Shown here piece by piece: positions 37,386-45,581 of a DNA stretch of 64,000 nucleotides. The stretch is from JADJNW01 sp964526645 (GTDB lineage Bacteria > Bacteroidota > Bacteroidia > Chitinophagales > Saprospiraceae), in assembly GCA_964526645.1 (NCBI GenBank), contig CAZGJN010000017.1, forward strand, positions 1 to 64,000, given 5' to 3'. The translations under genes were made by a program, and so were the position numbers. A model generated the notes under the pieces. It worked only from the letters and a program-made list of their open reading frames with translations. It was not told the origin of the DNA and searched no databases. Within the stretch, counting starts at the first letter, position 1. Each line of letters begins with the position of its first letter.

Positions 37386-37397
37386 CGCTCATCGAGT

Positions 37398-38615
37398 TTA
37401 TGTTTCAAAATAATCAAGATGTTTGTGAAAAGTATCGTCCAAAAGGGTAAATGCATATGCCGCGATACCCACCGACATTATTCCTACCATTAAAGCGCCA
37501 TAATAAGCTCCAAAGAGCGCCGTAAAATAAGTGAAGGCAATAGTCTGGGGTACAACGGAAGCCCTCAGCAGGTTCAGCGCAGAGGTGGTGGCTGTCGCCC
37601 GAAGGTTGGTGCCGGTCTGTTCTGCACACAAAGTAAGCAGGACGATCGTGTAACCAGCAGTTATGCCCATGATCAGGAAGATGATGTAGTAAAATACGAC
37701 TGAAATGCGGGCAAATAGAAAATATATGAGCAACATGAAAGCAAAAGCGCTCAAATACCATCGGATTGCCTTCTTTCTGCTTTGGAGTTTTTGACTCACT
37801 AGACCACAGGAAAAATCCCCAAAAGTAAATCCCAAAAAAAACATCATAAATACTTTACTGACTTCAGGCAGCGTCTGCATACCCATCGCCTTGGCAATTT
37901 CAGGCGTGAAAGTCATCACTACGCCATTGACAAACCATCCGGGAAAGCCCATCAGGATGACCGCAACGTACTTTTTAAAAAGCGTTTTGTTCCTAATGAG
38001 CATCAGAATATTGCCCTTCTCAATGCCTCGCGCCTCCATGCTTTTGTAGAATCCAGATTCGAGCAGTCCTATCCTTAGAAATAGCAAAATAAAGCCCATT
38101 GCCCCTCCTAATTGATAGGTGAATTGCCACGAATAATTGCCGCCAACGATGGCACCAACGATAGCCCCCAACATACCGAAAGAAGCAATGATGGCGGGCC
38201 CCATCCCTCTATACTTTTGCGGTAGCAGTTCAGCCGTGAGTGTTATCGCTGCACCTAATTCACCCGCCAAGCCAATACCTGCAAGGAATCGCAACAAGAG
38301 ATACATCTCATAATTACTGACGTAAGCGCATGCAAAGGTCGCTACGCTGTACAGCAGTATGGAGCCAAACAATACGGTCAACCTTCCCTTTTTATCTCCT
38401 ATGATTCCCCACAAAAAACCACCGATGAGCATTCCAATCATTTGTAAGTTGAGCAACCATATGCCTTTATTCAAGAGTTCAGTTTCGGATACGCCCACAG
38501 CGAGCAGGCTGGGTTGTCTTACCACACTCACAATAATGATATCGTATAAATCCACGAAAAAACCGAGTGAGGAGGCTAATACTGCAAGGATTGCTGTTCT
38601 GGAAAGATTCGACAT
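37398..38615 (-). CDS. MFS transporter of organic acid type
   Basis: The 405-residue protein has 12 predicted helices, the loop motif GDKKGRLTVLFG between helices 2 and 3 and LAGIGLAGELGAA in helix 4. This places it in the metabolite:proton/aromatic-acid symporter branch of the MFS. It lies between the two hydratase subunit genes in one operon (gaps of 12 and 25 bases), so it likely carries that pathway's substrate or an intermediate across the inner membrane. Confidence 0.88.
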   Translation of the reverse strand: MSNLSRTAILAVLASSLGFFVDLYDIIIVSVVRQPSLLAVGVSETELLNKGIWLLNLQMIGMLIGGFLWGIIGDKKGRLTVLFGSILLYSVATFACAYVSNYEMYLLLRFLAGIGLAGELGAAITLTAELLPQKYRGMGPAIIASFGMLGAIVGAIVGGNYSWQFTYQLGGAMGFILLFLRIGLLESGFYKSMEARGIEKGNILMLIRNKTLFKKYVAVILMGFPGWFVNGVVMTFTPEIAKAMGMQTLPEVSKVFMMFFLGFTFGDFSCGLVSQKLQSRKKAIRWYLSAFAFMLLIYFLFARISVVFYYIIFLIMGITAGYTIVLLTLCAEQTGTNLRATATTSALNLLRASVVPQTIAFTYFTALFGAYYGALMVGIMSVGIAAYAFTLLDDTFHKHLDYFET

Positions 38616-38640
38616 GTATTGCTCAAATTTTTTATGGAAA

Positions 38641-39876
38641 CTAATCTAACATAGAGGCTGGATGCGTGATAGCTCCAGCTAAGGCTGAGGCGGCAACAGT
38701 GGAGGGAGCTGCCAAATAAATCTGCGCATGGGGATTGCCCATCCTTCCCTTGAAATTTCGGTTGGCAGCCGAAATTACTACCTCGTTGTTGCCCGGTACG
38801 CCCTCGTGTGTACCTACGCATGGCCCGCAACCCGGAGTGATGATGGTAGCCCCGGCCTCCACCAGCGTATGCGCGGTGCCGTCGAGCATGGCTTGCAACA
38901 AAACACCCCTCGAAGCTGGTGCAATCACCATCCTCACACCTGGAGCTATTTTTTTGCCCTTTAAGATAGATGCAACGGTATGCAGGTCTTCAAGCCTTCC
39001 ATTACCGCAGGTGCCTACAAATGCATAATGGATTTTTTTCCCTAAGCAGTGCTGAATATTCGTTACGTTGTCAGGCGATTCAGGTATGGCGACTTGCGGT
39101 TCTAAGTCCGAAACGTCAAATTCGTAGGTTTTGATATAGTGGGCATCGGTATCGGGCAACACCGGCTCGAAAGAATAAGGTAATTGCAAACCTGCTGGGT
39201 GCACAAAGCCTGTTTTCGCCCCCATCTCGGCAAGCATATTAGCTACACACATTCTCCCTGCCAAATCCAAATACTCGAATGTATCCCCGTGAAATTCCAC
39301 GGAAAGATAGGTGGCGCCCGATATACTTATTTTTCCGGTGAGGAACAAAATCAAATCCTTGGGAAAAACCCCTCGAGGCAATTTGCCATGACATGCTATT
39401 TTTATGGTGTGCGGAACTTTGAGCCATGTTTTACCCGTCAGCATGATTGCCCCGATATCTGTGCTTCCCATGCCACATGCCAGCGCCCCGATAGCGCCTG
39501 CAGTGGGCGTATGCGAATCCGCTCCCATGAATACGCATCCTGGCTCTACGTATTGGTTTTCCATTAAAATCTGATGACAAATCCCTTCGCCTATGTCAAA
39601 TAATGGGCAACCTTGTTCAGAAGCAAAGTTTCTCATTAGTTGGTGCAGATTGGCTATGCGCTCATTGGGGGCGGGAGCAGCATGATCAATGATCAATACA
39701 CATTTCTCAGGATTCCAAACTTTCCTACCTCCCATGGACTCGAACGCTTTGATGCTGAGCGGAGCTGTAGTGTCAGTCGCCATTACGCCATCAACAGGGG
39801 TGATGACAATTTCATTGGCAGAAACTGTTTTTCCAGTTTTGATACTCAATATTTTCTCGACGATAGTTTTGCCCAT
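38641..39876 (-). CDS. Aconitase-superfamily hydratase, large subunit (LeuC-like)
   Basis: The 411-residue protein carries the [4Fe-4S] cluster of a split hydratase: Cys290 in GTCGNGR and Cys350/Cys353 in GCGPCVG. The residues GADSHTPTAGAIGALACGMG form the family's active-site region. The relevant families are isopropylmalate isomerase, citraconate hydratase and dimethylmaleate hydratase; the split design and the neighbours favour a methylated maleate-like substrate. I chose the ATG at 39876 over a TTG 21 bases upstream. Confidence 0.9.
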   Translation of the reverse strand: MGKTIVEKILSIKTGKTVSANEIVITPVDGVMATDTTAPLSIKAFESMGGRKVWNPEKCVLIIDHAAPAPNERIANLHQLMRNFASEQGCPLFDIGEGICHQILMENQYVEPGCVFMGADSHTPTAGAIGALACGMGSTDIGAIMLTGKTWLKVPHTIKIACHGKLPRGVFPKDLILFLTGKISISGATYLSVEFHGDTFEYLDLAGRMCVANMLAEMGAKTGFVHPAGLQLPYSFEPVLPDTDAHYIKTYEFDVSDLEPQVAIPESPDNVTNIQHCLGKKIHYAFVGTCGNGRLEDLHTVASILKGKKIAPGVRMVIAPASRGVLLQAMLDGTAHTLVEAGATIITPGCGPCVGTHEGVPGNNEVVISAANRNFKGRMGNPHAQIYLAAPSTVAASALAGAITHPASMLD

Positions 39877-39893
39877 AATGGAGTATGGTTGAT

Positions 39894-40805
39894 TCAATCG
39901 TTAAATTTTATATCCGGGCGCTGTACCAATTTGTACAATAGGCCGGGCAGTGGCATGCCTAACAATTCTTCCATTTCTTGACTGACTTGCGCAACTGCGC
40001 GTATATCAATTCCAGTGTCAATTTCACTTTGGCGTAAAAGATGCACAACGTCTTCCGTCGCAACATTGCCTGTAGCACCTTTAATGAAAGGACAACCTCC
40101 CAATCCGCCAAAAGCCGTGTCAATGATAGTTACTCCGGCTGCTATGCCCGTTAAAACATTGGCATAGCCTTTATTCTCCGTATTGTGCAAGTGCAAGCCC
40201 AATGGTTTGTCATCCGCCAATAACTTTACAGCGCCCACTCTATCCTCAATCAAGAGAGGGTAACCCATGCCGGTACTGTCGGCAAGCGAGAGTTCGTCAA
40301 TACCTTGGTCTAACAAAAACTTAGCAAGGTCACACACTACATCTCCCTGGATGTTGCCCTCGTATCGGCAGCCGAAAGCACACTGAATACCACCTCTGAC
40401 CCGAATTCCATGTTTTTTGGCAAGCAATATCATCTGTTTGACCTCTTGCTTGGAGGACTCGATATCCTTGCCGGTATTCTTGACGCTATGGGTACTACTG
40501 GCGGAAAGGGAAATAGATAAATGTGCTACTCCTGCGTCCACTGCCCGCTCTACACCTCTTACATTGAGCACAAGGGCGGAAAAAGTGATATTTTTTTCAT
40601 AATTTTTTGCTCTAATTTTTTTGAACAACTCATCCGTACATGCCATCATGGGTACCTTTTCGGGATGGACAAATGCACCGATTTGTAGCCTTTGCAAACC
40701 TGCACGAACCAACCTATCTATCCAATCCAGTCTCAACTCCACGCTCACTGGCGTTTTTAAAGTCTGCAAGCCGTCTCTTAGTCCTTGTTCTTCAATACTC
40801 ACCAT
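39894..40805 (-). CDS. HMG-CoA lyase-like (DRE-TIM) enzyme
   Basis: The 303-residue enzyme has the DRE-TIM features of HMG-CoA lyase: RDGLQ at residues 10-14, the metal-binding HLHNTENKGYANVL, and the catalytic loop GGLGGCPFIKGATGNVATED with its cysteine. The N-terminal motif reads EEQGLRDGLQ instead of the usual EVGPRDGLQ. A start at ATG 40805 puts this motif at the expected place; an upstream TTG at 40841 would add 12 residues. It is the first gene of the operon and would cleave a 3-hydroxy-acyl or citramalate-like ester. Confidence 0.85.
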   Translation of the reverse strand: MVSIEEQGLRDGLQTLKTPVSVELRLDWIDRLVRAGLQRLQIGAFVHPEKVPMMACTDELFKKIRAKNYEKNITFSALVLNVRGVERAVDAGVAHLSISLSASSTHSVKNTGKDIESSKQEVKQMILLAKKHGIRVRGGIQCAFGCRYEGNIQGDVVCDLAKFLLDQGIDELSLADSTGMGYPLLIEDRVGAVKLLADDKPLGLHLHNTENKGYANVLTGIAAGVTIIDTAFGGLGGCPFIKGATGNVATEDVVHLLRQSEIDTGIDIRAVAQVSQEMEELLGMPLPGLLYKLVQRPDIKFND

Positions 40806-40975
40806 TTTTTCAATCGCTTTAAAATTTTTGGTACTTCGCAAATGATCAAGGGTGATGTGAGTTTTGGTGCGATAGTAATGCAGTGAAAATTTAAAGATGA
40901 CCTCGACCTTCCACTCCGTTTACTGTTGATGCCGCTATCACCCGACATCTTGCTACCCTATGCTCAAATTGGTAA

Positions 40976-41054
40976 TGGGTCAAAAATGTGGAGGAGATTT
41001 CGTAAATTTTGAAGATTTGCGAAATCTGAAAAGTAAATCAACCGATTTGACCCA
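40976..41054. repeat. Palindromic intergenic repeat, copy A
   Basis: The ends TGGGTCAAA (40976-40984) and TTTGACCCA (41046-41054) are perfect inverted copies. Inside, AGATTTCGTAAAT (40995-41007) pairs with ATTTGCGAAATCT (41015-41027), one mismatch, around a 7-base loop. Related copies lie at 10903, 35334, 49307 and 53557. Confidence 0.75.
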
Positions 41055-41207
41055 ATATCTTCAAATTATTGGTTTACAGCAAATTATTTTTTGTCGTTGC
41101 CGCTCAGATGTCAAAAAATGACAGCATTGGCAGCCATCATTGGCAAGATAGCAACAACATCAAGTAGCTGAACCATCCAGGAGCAATCAAAATTTTTTAC
41201 AAAAATG

Positions 41208-41238
41208 GTTAAATAAACTAACTATTTTATTAGTTTTG
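41208..41238 (+). promoter_or_regulatory. Promoter and possible operator of the 41-49 kb operon
   Basis: GTTAAATAAACTAACTATTTT (41209-41229) matches the receptor promoter at 53793 in most positions. AAACTAA (41215-41221) and TTAGTTT (41230-41236) form a perfect inverted repeat. The -7 box could be TATTTTAT (41223-41230) or TAGTTTTG (41231-41238). Confidence 0.55.
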
Positions 41239-41255
41239 TAAAAAATTATTTTCGT

Positions 41256-41762
41256 ATGTCAAATTTAAGGTTATTCCTACTGCACGCTGGTATCTGGGAA
41301 GGTACCTACAAGAGAATCAACGCTGCCGGTGAACTCATCAACCAATGGAAGAGCCGGCTCACCATTAAATTGGAAGGTGATATTTATCATCAGGTCAATC
41401 ATTATATGTGGGACGATGGGCACGAAGAAATTCACGATTTCGGCATCAGTAAATTTGATGAAAACGGGACACTCATTTTCGATAGCCCCAGGATAGAAGG
41501 ATACTCGTGGGAGACACGTGATAGCATCTGCCTCATCTGGACATACAAAAACAGACCCGGTTCCAAACTATTTGAAATGATTGATTTAATCGGAGACGGT
41601 ACGCATCGCATAAGAAATTGGAGGTGGACGGAAAACGATGAATTCCAAGGCATCACTATGATAGATGAGCGTAGGGTTGCTACCCAAGACCAAATACCTG
41701 CCTCATTTTGGGATGAGCTACCCTCCAAAAGTTTCAAAGGCGTGAGTAGAAGCGATAGGTAG
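41256..41762 (+). CDS. DUF3598-like, lipocalin-type protein
   Basis: The 168-residue protein starts with a segment LHAGIWEGTYKRIN and contains many beta strands (RLTIKLEGDIYHQVNHYMW, then GTLIFDSPRIEGYSW), a pattern of the DUF3598/lipocalin-like group, which tends to bind hydrophobic ligands. It has no signal peptide, so it is probably cytosolic. It opens the plus-strand operon just after a shared-motif promoter. The family assignment is tentative. Confidence 0.6.
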   Translation: MSNLRLFLLHAGIWEGTYKRINAAGELINQWKSRLTIKLEGDIYHQVNHYMWDDGHEEIHDFGISKFDENGTLIFDSPRIEGYSWETRDSICLIWTYKNRPGSKLFEMIDLIGDGTHRIRNWRWTENDEFQGITMIDERRVATQDQIPASFWDELPSKSFKGVSRSDR

Positions 41763-41841
41763 GTGTTAACACTATAACTATATATGCACGCTGTTCTATA
41801 GAAGAAATTAGACGACAAACACCATTCACATTAAAATAGCG

Positions 41842-43110
41842 ATGACGATTACAGAAAAGATAATGGCATTCAATAGTAGTCGAGATGTTGTGCAGCCGGG
41901 AGAGCTGGTGTGGGTTGATGTCCACTCCGTTATGACGATGGATTACCTGGGCAAGCAATGTTTCAAAGCATTCGAAAGTCTGGGCACTGATAGAAAATTA
42001 TTTGATAAAAGTCGGGTCATTTGTGTAAGCGACCACCTGGTGCCGCCACCCACCCCCGAATGGGCTACCCTACTCAACGAATGGCGAGAAATTGTCAAGT
42101 CTTACGATATTCCTTATTTTTATGACTTAGGCAGGCAAGGCATCGCGCACCAAATCATGGTAGAACAAGGCCATGTGCTGCCAGGAAAAATCTCCATAGG
42201 CACTGACAGTCATGCCAATACTTACGGAGCTGTTGGCGCTCTGGGCAATGCCGTAGGAGTCACGGATGCCGCCGTTGCTATGGCTACTGGCAAGTGTTGG
42301 TTCAGGGTGCCGGAGTCCGTCAAATTCGATATCAAAGGCAAGTGGCAACCCTACGTCATGGCAAAAGACCTGAGCCTCCATATCATGGGTATGATGCATT
42401 GGAACGGTCATTTAATATACAAAGCCTTAGAGTTTACAGGTGAAGCCATATCAGCCCTGAGTATCGCAGGCAGAATGACTTTATGCAACATGACCGTGGA
42501 CTTAGGCGCAAAGAATGGAATAATCGCCCCGGATGAAAAGACGAGAGCCTACCTCGCCCCCGTGCAGAAAGGCGATTGGGAAATGATTGCCAGTGACGAA
42601 GATGCCCACTACGAAGCCGTGTATGAAATTGACGTTACCAATGTCGGACCCATGGTCAGCAAACCCGATAAGCTGGATGATGTGGTTCCGGTGGAGGCCT
42701 TAAAAGGCACAAAATTTAATAAAGCCTTCGTAGGTACTTGCACCAACGGCAGAACAGAAGATTTTGCTATCATGGCAACCATACTCAAAGACAAAAAGAT
42801 ACACCCGAGCGTCAATATGATATGCATTCCGGCAAGTCAGGATGTGTACCTTGAATGTATAGAAAAAGGGTATTTCTCCACCTTAATCAAGGCAGGTGCC
42901 GCCATTGAAACGCCGAGTTGTGGACCTTGTGCGGGCATTCACACCGGAGTGGCAGGCGACGGCGATGTCATCCTCAGTGCCGGCAACAGAAACATGAAAG
43001 GCAGGATGGGTAGCAGAAATGCGCAAATATACCTCACCAGCCCTGCAGTCGTGGCTGTGTCTGCTATTTTTGGAGAAATACGCGACCCCAGAACAACCGA
43101 TCTCAACTAA
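41842..43110 (+). CDS. Aconitase-superfamily hydratase, large subunit, second copy
   Basis: The 422-residue protein has the cluster ligands Cys300 (GTCTNGR), Cys360 and Cys363 (SCGPCAG) and the active-site region GTDSHANTYGAVGALGNAVG. It differs clearly from the copy at 38641-39876, so this is a second enzyme, not a duplicate. Its partner small subunit is two genes downstream (43923-44459). The substrate is likely a substituted maleate or malate, by context. Confidence 0.9.
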   Translation: MTITEKIMAFNSSRDVVQPGELVWVDVHSVMTMDYLGKQCFKAFESLGTDRKLFDKSRVICVSDHLVPPPTPEWATLLNEWREIVKSYDIPYFYDLGRQGIAHQIMVEQGHVLPGKISIGTDSHANTYGAVGALGNAVGVTDAAVAMATGKCWFRVPESVKFDIKGKWQPYVMAKDLSLHIMGMMHWNGHLIYKALEFTGEAISALSIAGRMTLCNMTVDLGAKNGIIAPDEKTRAYLAPVQKGDWEMIASDEDAHYEAVYEIDVTNVGPMVSKPDKLDDVVPVEALKGTKFNKAFVGTCTNGRTEDFAIMATILKDKKIHPSVNMICIPASQDVYLECIEKGYFSTLIKAGAAIETPSCGPCAGIHTGVAGDGDVILSAGNRNMKGRMGSRNAQIYLTSPAVVAVSAIFGEIRDPRTTDLN

Positions 43111-43131
43111 AATGCTAAATCGTTGCAATTC

Positions 43132-43914
43132 ATGAATCGCTACCTTGCTATTTTTTTTCTAAACGTCTCTCTATATGTCCTGGCATTAGGGCAAAATACC
43201 TCTATTGACAAACATCTTTTCGAGGAGTGGACAAAAATGCGCGTCGGCAATGGCGAGCAAATATTTTGGTATTGCTTTGGCGAGGTGTACGCTTATCCCA
43301 GTGGTAAGCTATTGACCAAAATGGAAGGTACGGACGTAGCCAGAATGATTAGGGTCAACTCCGATAGCATTATTCAATTGAACAGGAAGATTTTTGCCTA
43401 TGAAGACCCCATTACCGGCGAGCCTCTCCAAGAAATCAACGGACAAAAAGTGGAACACATTGCCTACCCTTACCAATACATCACTTACGTCAATAGAAAT
43501 GATGGAAGACTCATCTCCTACGTACAGCAAGGAAAAGGCGCGCGATTGACCAAACTCGGACCATCCTCCAATACCATTGCCAGGAAAATGAACGGTAACA
43601 TCGTATTTTCTTCTCCGGTATTTCTCAATTTTGAAACACCCCAGGGCAAGTACGAAGCCTATGAAAATTACGACTTCCACATCGTCTCTGATGCATCTGA
43701 TGTCAGTAAAAAATATCAATTGTACTGGAATAGATTTGGCGACTTACCTCCTTTTTTGGGGGGTGGTAAGGGTATCATACAACTTGTATGTTATCGCGTT
43801 GATGATTTCAAAGATTTACCAGCCAAATGGCAGCAATTTTTGAAAGAGCAATATCCATTATGGATGAATGCACCTTATGATTTGAAAGAGATAGAAACAT
43901 TACAAAAACCCTAA
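43132..43914 (+). CDS. DUF1838 family protein, exported
   Basis: From the ATG at 43132 the protein has 260 residues, with a signal peptide (MNRYLAIFFLNVSLYVLALG). The mature part has features of DUF1838, including YWNRFGDLPPFLGGG and a C-terminal LPAKWQQFLKEQYPLWMNAP. The family has no known function. A second, longer member lies at 52636. It sits between the hydratase subunit genes, so it belongs to the pathway. Confidence 0.78.
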   Translation: MNRYLAIFFLNVSLYVLALGQNTSIDKHLFEEWTKMRVGNGEQIFWYCFGEVYAYPSGKLLTKMEGTDVARMIRVNSDSIIQLNRKIFAYEDPITGEPLQEINGQKVEHIAYPYQYITYVNRNDGRLISYVQQGKGARLTKLGPSSNTIARKMNGNIVFSSPVFLNFETPQGKYEAYENYDFHIVSDASDVSKKYQLYWNRFGDLPPFLGGGKGIIQLVCYRVDDFKDLPAKWQQFLKEQYPLWMNAPYDLKEIETLQKP

Positions 43915-43922
43915 CAAGAAAT

Positions 43923-44459
43923 ATGGGTAAGATTATAGGAAAAGCCTGGGTAGCCAAAAAATATGTCATGAGCTACGAGATGGTACTACAGAAATATTGG
44001 ACCTCGCCCGTTGATAAAACGGAGAATGCCAAATGGATTATGGCGGGAGTAGATGAAGCCTTTAACCAAGAAAATGGTTTTAAAGATCAAGGATATACCT
44101 TCATTGTAGCAGGGCATAATTTTGCCGGCGGCGGCAAGAGCATCGAGCATTGTGTGACAGGATTGATGGGCGCCGGCATCAAAGCCGTTTTCGCCACCAG
44201 CTTTGCCCGCCTTCAATTTCGCAATGCTATCAATTATGGCTTGCCATTCGTGACCGTCAAAGACATGAATTTAGCATGCGAAACTGGCGATATGCTCGAA
44301 TATGACAATGAAAATGGTATCGTGGTCAATCTGAATACCGGCAAAACATTCGAGTGCGTGCCTATCGCACCTTTCGTGGAGGAGGTAGCAAAATACGGCG
44401 GGCTGATGGAGTTTATTAAAGCTAAAATAAAGGACGGTTCCGTTCATTCCCTTCGATAA
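43923..44459 (+). CDS. Aconitase-superfamily hydratase, small subunit, divergent
   Basis: The 178-residue protein has the LeuD-like swivel fold with ATSFARLQFRNAINYGLPF. The substrate loop reads GHNFAGGGKSIEH instead of the usual GxNFGCGSSREH, so the conserved Ser-Ser-Arg is replaced by Lys-Ser-Ile. This suggests a changed substrate. It follows the DUF1838 gene by 8 bases and pairs with the large subunit at 41842. Confidence 0.85.
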   Translation: MGKIIGKAWVAKKYVMSYEMVLQKYWTSPVDKTENAKWIMAGVDEAFNQENGFKDQGYTFIVAGHNFAGGGKSIEHCVTGLMGAGIKAVFATSFARLQFRNAINYGLPFVTVKDMNLACETGDMLEYDNENGIVVNLNTGKTFECVPIAPFVEEVAKYGGLMEFIKAKIKDGSVHSLR

Positions 44460-44485
44460 CATTTAATAAAGAAAACTTTGCAATA

Positions 44486-45238
44486 GTGATATCCGATAGA
44501 TTCAAAAATAAATTGCAGACAGGTGAAGTACTTTACGGGGTGATATCGCCTACTACCGACCCCACAGTTTGTGAATATCTGGGATTGGCGGGGCTGGATT
44601 TCTACATGATAGATGGCGAACACGGCCCCATTACTGTATCGGATGCTGTTGGCATGATTCGCGCTTGTGAAAGTGCAGGAATAGCACCCTGGGCCAGAAT
44701 TAGGGATATTGATGAAAAACTCATTTTACAATATCTGGATGCCGGCGTAACAGCCGTCATGATGCCTGGAATCGCCCGAATCGAACAAGTGGAGCGCTTG
44801 GTCAACGCTATCAAATATCCGCCCATTGGAAAGAGGGGACTTGGTCCAGTGCGAGCAAGTGATTACATGGCAGGTGCTAAAAAGCAACTGGAATATATCC
44901 AATATGCCAACGAAACTATCCTCATATTCCCTCAAATGGAGGATATAGCTTGCATGGATATACTAGAGGACATACTGAAGATGGACTCTATCAATGGCAT
45001 CATCGTAGGGCCAAGGGATTTGGCGATGAGCATGGGTTTTTACGATGGTCCGGGTCACCAGGAAGTTCAGTCTGTCATAGATACTGTATTCAGAAAAACC
45101 ATCGAAGCCGGAAAAGTTGTCGGTAGCGTTGCAGGGAATAAAGAACAAGCAGCAGTGCTCATAGGAAAAGGTGCAAAAATTATATTAAACTCTGTGCAAG
45201 GGCTATTGACGCATGCTGTGGCGCAATTCAAATCGTAA
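44486..45238 (+). CDS. HpcH/HpaI-family aldolase
   Basis: The 250-residue enzyme has the (beta/alpha)8 class II pyruvate aldolase pattern: GLDFYMIDGEHGPI near residue 40, metal ligands Glu in FPQMED and Asp in GPRDLAMSMGF. It would split a 4-hydroxy-2-oxo acid or a malate-type intermediate to pyruvate and an aldehyde or acid. The start is a GTG at 44486. It follows the hydratase small subunit, so hydration then cleavage is a natural order. Confidence 0.9.
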   Translation: MISDRFKNKLQTGEVLYGVISPTTDPTVCEYLGLAGLDFYMIDGEHGPITVSDAVGMIRACESAGIAPWARIRDIDEKLILQYLDAGVTAVMMPGIARIEQVERLVNAIKYPPIGKRGLGPVRASDYMAGAKKQLEYIQYANETILIFPQMEDIACMDILEDILKMDSINGIIVGPRDLAMSMGFYDGPGHQEVQSVIDTVFRKTIEAGKVVGSVAGNKEQAAVLIGKGAKIILNSVQGLLTHAVAQFKS

Positions 45239-45265
45239 TGTTTTGTTTTTAAAAACTGAATAAAA

Positions 45266-45574
45266 ATGTATCTCATCGTGTTGTTCAATCTGAAAGACCC
45301 TTCCAAGCTGGCAGCTTATGAAGAATGGGCAAAAACGGTTGATGTGCCTAACGTCACTCGGCTGCAATCCGTTGATGACTTTAAAGTTTTTAAAACGACC
45401 GGTTTGCTGGGAACAGATGCGCCGGCGCCTTATGCCTATGTAGAGGTCATACATGTCAACGATCAGGAACAACTCTTCAAAGATATTTCCACTGAGAACA
45501 TGCAAAAGGTGGCAACCCAATTTCAAGAGTTTGCCGACCATCCTATTTTCATGGTTACGCATCAAATAGCCTGA
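45266..45574 (+). CDS. REDY/HapK-like small protein
   Basis: The 102-residue protein (MYLIVLFNLKDPS, then EEWAKTVDVPNVTRLQS and a YVEVIHVND strand) fits the REDY-like family, which has a dimeric alpha-beta-barrel fold. HapK and relatives belong to prodigiosin (tripyrrole) gene clusters. Here it lies in a catabolic operon, 27 bases after the aldolase and 7 before hyuA. Its job may be to bind or protonate an intermediate. Confidence 0.65.
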   Translation: MYLIVLFNLKDPSKLAAYEEWAKTVDVPNVTRLQSVDDFKVFKTTGLLGTDAPAPYAYVEVIHVNDQEQLFKDISTENMQKVATQFQEFADHPIFMVTHQIA

Positions 45575-45581
45575 ATCATTC

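Larger units (their letters stand above)
40842..41255. other. Divergent regulatory region between the two catabolic operons
   Basis: The 414 bases hold palindromic repeat copy A (40976-41054), an inverted repeat TGTCA/TGACA (41109-41123), a direct repeat CATTGGCA at 41125 and 41138, and the promoter region of the plus-strand operon (41208-41238). No coding frame is supported. I could not find a clear -7 box for the minus-strand operon. Confidence 0.6.

Noticed and set aside
36894..39876. Leucine biosynthesis operon (leuC/leuD)
   Set aside because: No leuA or leuB is present; a transporter and an HMG-CoA-lyase-like gene lie between or beside the subunits, and a second hydratase pair is nearby. 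A catabolic role fits better.
45266..45574. Prodigiosin biosynthesis, suggested by a HapK-like protein
   Set aside because: None of the biosynthetic enzymes (PigA-N type) is present; the neighbours are hydrolases and lyases.
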